Assembly: GCF_000247695.1 (NCBI RefSeq)
Contig: NW_004624843.1
Location: 2,061,890-2,125,889 of the forward strand
Length of the DNA: 64,000 bases
DNA from: Heterocephalus glaber
Lineage: Eukaryota; Chordata; Mammalia; Rodentia; Bathyergidae
Direction of reading: 5' to 3'
In this document: in pieces, positions 59,141-64,000 of the stretch
How the letters are laid out: every line of letters starts with the position of its first letter
Position numbering within the stretch: the first letter of the stretch is position 1
Translations under genes and position numbers: made by a program
Notes under the pieces: generated by a model
The model's database searches: none
Seen by the model: the letters and a program-made list of their open reading frames with translations, nothing else
Told to the model about the DNA's origin: nothing

Positions 59141-60744
59141 AGTTGAAAAGCTTTACAAATAAAGGCCAAATTTGTTCTGCTTTAAGTTATCTATTGGGCA
59201 TCTATTTGCCCAAGTGAAGATCTACTTTTGTTTTGTTTTGTTTTAGCAAAAATTGGTTTTAAATCCCTGACTTCTTCAGAAGAAAACACAAATCATACAT
59301 ATAATGAGTGACAAGTTAAAAGTCCAGGAGTTCATTTGTCCTCTTTCACTATGCTGGATCCTGACTGTGTCAAAAACAGTGTAGTAATTCAGTCTGAGTC
59401 CCACGGTCTGAGAACCAGGGGAACTGAGGATGTAAGTCAAGGAATTTGAGGGCTGAAGAACTAGGAATTCTGATATGTGTGCAGAAGTGGATGTCCCATC
59501 TCCAGAAGAAAGAAAAAGAAGTTGCCCTCCTTCCACCTTTTAATTCTACTCCAGTCTCCAGTGGATTGATTGATGTCCATCCACATTGTTGAGGGATTCA
59601 CTTTCTTTACTCAATTCACTGATTCCAATGCTAATCTCTTCTAGAAACACTCTTACAGACACACTCAGAAGTAACGTTTTACCCATTATCTGCATATCCC
59701 TTGGTCCAGTCAATTTGACATAAAATTAACCATTGTACCACACTTAAGCTGTTTCACTGGACTATTATTGTGGGTAGGACCCAAGAAGGGATCCTTGGTG
59801 GGGGACGGGAGAGGGAGAAGGAGGGACAGAATCTGTGAAGGGGTTATCAGCTTTAGGAAGAAGAGCTGAAGCTGACTTTGAGGTTGTGTCCCGCACTTCA
59901 GAGAACATTAAAGGATTTGGCCCATAGTGTACTATAAAATACATGTATATCCATCCCTATATCACAGGAGAACCAATGTTTGGATTTCTATCCAAGGAGA
60001 GGGTTGCATTAACTAGAAAAGCAAGCATAGCTAAAATAAATTGCAATTGTACTTCCAGATAATGAAGCATTTTTACTGCTTCCCTTCCATCTTCTCAATA
60101 TCCAATACCAATGGAGATGCAACAAGAAAAGGCAGGAGAGGAAAAACAAAATAGAAAGCATTGTCCTTATTCCCACTTGGAGACCCTCAGGCCAAAGGCT
60201 AGCAGTAGTGCTCAGGAGAAAAAAGTAAGAGCTTTAAATTGCATAGAAAAGGCTAATTTATAAATTGATTCAGACTGGCAGGATATTTTAGTAGAGAAAG
60301 TGACCAGAAACTATGAATGTGACCTAGATTAATAATAGGATGGCAGAAAGAGATTTGACAGAACACAGTTGGCCTAGTAGTTGAAGAAACTTAAAAAGTA
60401 ATCATGTTTCTGTTCATCTCATAAAATTCTAATTATTTAATAAACCATTTACATTAGCAAGTGGTTGGTCATTTGGTTAGCAAAAAATGCTTTCTTGTTT
60501 GATTTTGAGAGAGAGAGAGAGAGGGAGAGAGAGAGATTCTCTATTCTTCTATATGACCCCTTCTCTTCATCCTTTCAAGTTGAACAGATACAGGTCCCAG
60601 TCTACCTTGGAATTAAGTGCTCTGATTGGGAAGACTGAATCAACTTGCATCAACATTGGGAACTGAAAAGGTTCTCTCTCATCTTCTCTCCTGTCACATG
60701 GGTTAGGTGGAGGAACTAGATTTCTATTTTTAAAAAATCAGGTA
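59141..60744. other. Intergenic, unclassified
   Basis: No gene or nameable repeat except (GA)n at 60507-60536. Confidence 0.35.
60507..60536 (+). repeat. (GA)n microsatellite
   Basis: Interrupted once by GGG. Confidence 0.95.
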
Positions 60745-60945
60745 AATCCAGGTGTGGTATTGTGTACCTGTAATTCCAGCACTCTGAGAGGCCGAGGCAG
60801 GAGGACTGCAGGTTCAAGTTCATATAAGGGCAATTTTACAACTTAGTGAGATTGTCTCAACATTTAAATGGATGAATACCTGGCTGGGGAGGTAGCTAAA
60901 TGCAAAGACCCTGGGTATAATCCCCAGTACAAGAAAAATAAAATC
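60745..60945 (+). repeat. B1-dID composite SINE
   Basis: B1 half ('ggtgtggtattgtgtacctg', 'gaggccgaggcaggaggact') joined to an ID-like half ('ggctggggaggtagctaaat', 'ccctgggtataatccccagt') and an A-rich tail. Confidence 0.82.
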
Positions 60946-62045
60946 AGGTAAGAAGGAAAAGAAGAAAGGATGCTACTGCAAAGGTCACCAAAACACTCCA
61001 TTGCATCGGGGCACCAGATGCAATCATATCTGTTTTTAGCTTGGCAACAACCCATGTGGAGCTGGAAAGTGCTGACCAGTTCATTTTGGACTGCTTCATG
61101 CCACAGATCTTCGCTGATACTCCCAGTGACTGTCCTTGCCCAGATTGGGATGGGATGGTTGTCATTTCCCACACGTAACTGGTGACCAGCAAATCTGTGT
61201 GCTCTTGGCACTTCCTAGTCTCTGTCCCTCTGCCCACTGGGGTGCATGAGGGAAGATTCCTGTGACTCCCAGACCCAGGATGCACCAGCCTTGGCACGTG
61301 TTACTTTGAAATAACTCCCTGCTGATTTTTGCTCTTTTCTTCCTGCCTCCTGGAGGCAAGAGCTAAAAACAGAATTTAAAATTCATCTCCCAGTGTGTTT
61401 ATGATTTGTTCATTCTTCCCATGCTGAAAATTTGGCTGGTGCTCATTTCCTCTGCAGTCCACGGAACAATGCTGCTCTGTAGGTTGCTGCTTAAATTTTC
61501 ATTTTGAATAGATGAATGGCACAGTAGGATTGGTTAAGTAGGTTTAATATAACTTTTTTAAAGGTAAATATAATATAACATTTAAAAAGTACTTCTGAAA
61601 GCACTATGAGAGAAGTCAAACACATTTTTAATGCCATAGAAGAAAATTTTATTGCAATTGCAAGGGTTTGGAAACATAACCTGGTGTTCTTCCAGATCAA
61701 AGGCATCTTTACGCATTATGGTTAAAGGTAGCATTTCTGTGGAGGCACCTTATGTGAATGACCCAAAAGTGTAGCCTTCCTTTCTTGGAGCTGCTCTCCA
61801 GTAGTCCACCCCACCCTCTTAACAGCCAGCAACTTCACTGTCTCAGCCTCAATTGCTCTCAAACAAGTAGGAACATAGAGTTGTGTGCATTATTCTTTCC
61901 TTATTCTGGGAAAACATGGTAGCTGAGACAATGTATGGTTAAACTAATAAGGAAAGACTGGTTTTTCACCACTGCTGTTTTTTCCCCCGTTATTTGTCCT
62001 TTGACCTTTGTTGCTTCTCATGCTTCCAATTTATGCTAATTTACT
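60946..62045. other. Intergenic, unclassified
   Basis: 60950-61370 is GC-richer and holds overlapping minus-strand frames of 115 and 117 codons with no recognisable domain. The rest is plain A/T-rich sequence. Confidence 0.3.
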
Positions 62046-62049
62046 AACT

Positions 62050-62285
62050 GGCTGCAGGAGTTGAGTTTGGGCTCTGGAGATCTTGCTCTGCCTGTTTCTG
62101 GCTCTATGACCTCAAACAAAATGCTTATTTTCTTTCTGCTCCTCATTTTCTAACAAGGAAGTAATAATAAAGATGATACTAACATCTACTTTAGAAAGCT
62201 ATTGTGGAGATTGAATAAATCAGTATATGGAAAGCACTTAAAATATTGTCTTTCACCTAGTGTAAGTGCTCAAATAAATATATTG
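62050..62285 (-). repeat. MIR SINE, near full length
   Basis: Reversed MIR: 'gggctctggagatcttgctc', 'ttctggctctatgacctcaa', 'aaagctattgtggagattga', 'gtgtaagtgctcaaataaat'. Confidence 0.8.
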
Positions 62286-62345
62286 TTGTTATTATTTCTG
62301 GTGCCTTGCTGAGCTCTCCTCATACCTCTGAATCTCAAATTCTTT

Positions 62346-62426
62346 TTTTTTTGGTACCGGGGATTGAACTCGGGTCCTTGCGCTTGTGAAGCAGGCAGCA
62401 AAACCACTGAGCTAAATCCCTGGCCC
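62346..62426 (-). repeat. ID-type SINE
   Basis: T run, 'ggtaccggggattgaactcg', 'ccactgagctaaatccctgg'. A perfect 18-base duplication ctgaatctcaaattcttt is found at 62328-62345 and 62427-62444. Confidence 0.93.
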
Positions 62427-62444
62427 CTGAATCTCAAATTCTTT

Positions 62445-63360
62445 ACCAGCAAAATTAGGTGCATAAGTTTTTCCTACATTCAGACTAAATGGACCTGAAC
62501 TACATGGATCTGAACAAAGAGTGCCAAGGAAAAATCACTAATAAATTGTTGGCTAATTAACCTGAGGGAGATTCTCGCCAAGGCTGTCCTGCATATCCAG
62601 AATGTTTACAAGTTGACCAAACCCAGACTCTTGTCAAGTGCTCATCAGCAGATGTCCCTAATTTCCAACGAAAGGGCTTGCCAACCCCTCCTTGCTGCAT
62701 CAGGAAACCTCATTTTCTTCCAGGAATAAATTCATTTATGTTTAAATGTTATTTTTTTCATCAATTGGGTGGAGTTCCAGTGATGACAACATTGCTCTTG
62801 ACATTCTGAAAGATGAGACCCTGTAATTCAGATGACAGGACAGCCATGCGTGTTCACGTAGGGCAGAGAATACAGCATTCAAGAAATAGTGAGAGCTAGA
62901 GACAGTTTGGAAAACATCATGAAGGGATGTGTTGGGTTCTTAGTCATGGCTGGAAAAAAATATATCACTTAAGAGATGTGAAGGTGGGAGGAAACACTTG
63001 CCAAAGAGTGGGGATGCGTTGGCTTCCCACACCCTCTCCCCACTGCTGCCCATGAGGCCCGGGCACTGCCACTGTGCCTCTTAGTGGCTGAATGAAGTAG
63101 TACAGTGTGCTGCTGACTGTACCTCCAGCCTCCTGACTCCAAGTCCCATTTAGACTGATGACTAAGGCAGTGGTCAGGGACCTTTTCAAGTGGTAACCCT
63201 TGATTTCTTTATAAATTTAAAGATATTGCGCTTGTAATCATGGATGTTAGGCAAAATCTAAATTAACCTTTTCTATCACTCTTTAACCCTAACTGTGCTT
63301 TCTATGTTTATCCAGCACTTCTTCCCCATGTTAGTTGCTCATCTAATTTTATTTTATATA
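62445..63360. other. Intergenic, unclassified
   Basis: No gene or repeat that I can name. Confidence 0.35.
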
Positions 63361-63361
63361 T

Positions 63362-63485
63362 CATATTTTTTGTTATAGAGCATCTTCTACATCTCTCACT
63401 GGCCTGGATTTTCTTGTGTCACCTAGAAAGGTGCTTGGCATATGTGAAGTTGAATAAACATTGCTGGAATGAGTGGTTCAGTATC
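63362..63485 (+). repeat. LINE-2 3' end fragment
   Basis: 'aaggtgcttggcatatgtga' and 'agttgaataaacattgctgg' match the L2 tail. Confidence 0.65.
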
Positions 63486-63675
63486 AATGCCAATAGGAAT
63501 GCCAGGCATTCTGTTCTGCTGCCTTCCCTTTCTTGGTTCCCTTTTCTACAAGTTGGCTACTATCCTCACACTCTGGCCTGCCCTAAAAATGTCAAGAAAT
63601 ACTTAGGCAGGTGTTGGCAGACTGTTTAGGGCACAAGCTACAGTTTCTTATTTACTGCATTTTTGGAAAATCTAT

Positions 63676-63757
63676 TCTTTTTCTTTCTTTCCCTTCTTTC
63701 CCCCTTCCTACCTTTGTTCCTTTGTTCCATCCTCCCTCCTTCCCCTCCTTCCTTTGA
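63676..63757 (+). repeat. Pyrimidine-rich (CCTT)n-like tract
   Basis: Almost pure C/T for about 80 bases, built from ttctttct and cttcc units. Confidence 0.85.
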
Positions 63758-64000
63758 ACATGTTCTATATAAAAAATACTATTAACAGGATATTCCTTTT
63801 AGTTGGCCTTCTGACTCTCTCGAAATGTTCTCTTCACAAACACAAGAGAGCCAAGAGCATGGGCTCTTCAAACTCACATACATGGAGCATCCATTGGGAG
63901 CTACGGTGGGCAGGAGAGCAGCATCTGGCAAATGTAAGGAGATGAAGAAGATAGACTCTGCTTTTTAGAAACTGGAGCTGCCTTTTGCAAACGACATAAA

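Noticed and set aside
60864..61297. Overlapping minus-strand frames of 115 and 117 codons
   Set aside because: One begins in a SINE tail; two overlapping frames with no domain are more likely chance in a GC-richer patch.
9720..62426. tRNA genes at the ID elements
   Set aside because: A and B boxes are present, but bodies end in A-rich tails, carry target-site duplications and lack a complete tRNA fold; they are SINEs.
41751..64000. A second gene downstream (SPHKAP is the neighbour expected from human synteny)
   Set aside because: No exon with matching protein sequence was seen on either strand; in human the gap to SPHKAP is longer than this flank by my recall.

Overview
This is a window of a mammalian nuclear genome, almost certainly from a rodent. 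Coding sequence is cut into short exons by GT-AG introns. Intergenic and intronic DNA is full of L1, MIR, L2 and MaLR repeats, B1-type (7SL-derived) SINEs and tRNA-like ID SINEs. B1 monomers joined to an ID-like tail, plus ID copies whose body differs from the mouse/rat type, argue for a non-muroid rodent (squirrel, beaver or a related lineage). The species cannot be fixed from this alone. A 747-base run of N at 49957-50703 marks a draft assembly.

One protein-coding gene is recognisable: DAW1 (also called WDR69; dynein axonemal assembly factor with WD repeats 1), on the plus strand. Twelve coding exons lie between 7525 and 41315. Joined in phase they give 402 codons (residues 14-415 of a 415-residue protein) with no stop or frameshift. 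The first coding exon, encoding about 13 residues, was not found and probably lies upstream of base 1 together with the promoter. The protein is an N-terminal helical segment followed by eight WD40 repeats. In known orthologues it is cytoplasmic and helps preassemble or deliver outer-arm dynein to cilia and flagella.

Layout: 1-7524 is intron 1 (L2, B1, old L1, a MaLR LTR and a hAT transposon fossil). 7525-41315 holds exons 2-13 and their introns. 41316 to about 41750 is the likely 3' UTR. From there to 64000 there is no gene I can support; it is intergenic DNA built from three L1 pieces, two long MaLR elements, LTRs, ID SINEs and simple repeats.

The most unusual structures are: a large, very degenerate minisatellite of about 42-43 bp units filling much of intron 10 (about 30205-34960, split by a 1.8 kb insertion); a mariner-derived element made of two inverted copies of the transposase 3' end (about 20950-21510); a short TA-flanked inverted-repeat element (18936-19141); an L1 with an inverted 5' part (53785-54240); and several L1 and ID insertions that still carry clear target-site duplications. 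I did not find an undescribed functional system such as a novel operon, CRISPR array or RNA gene.
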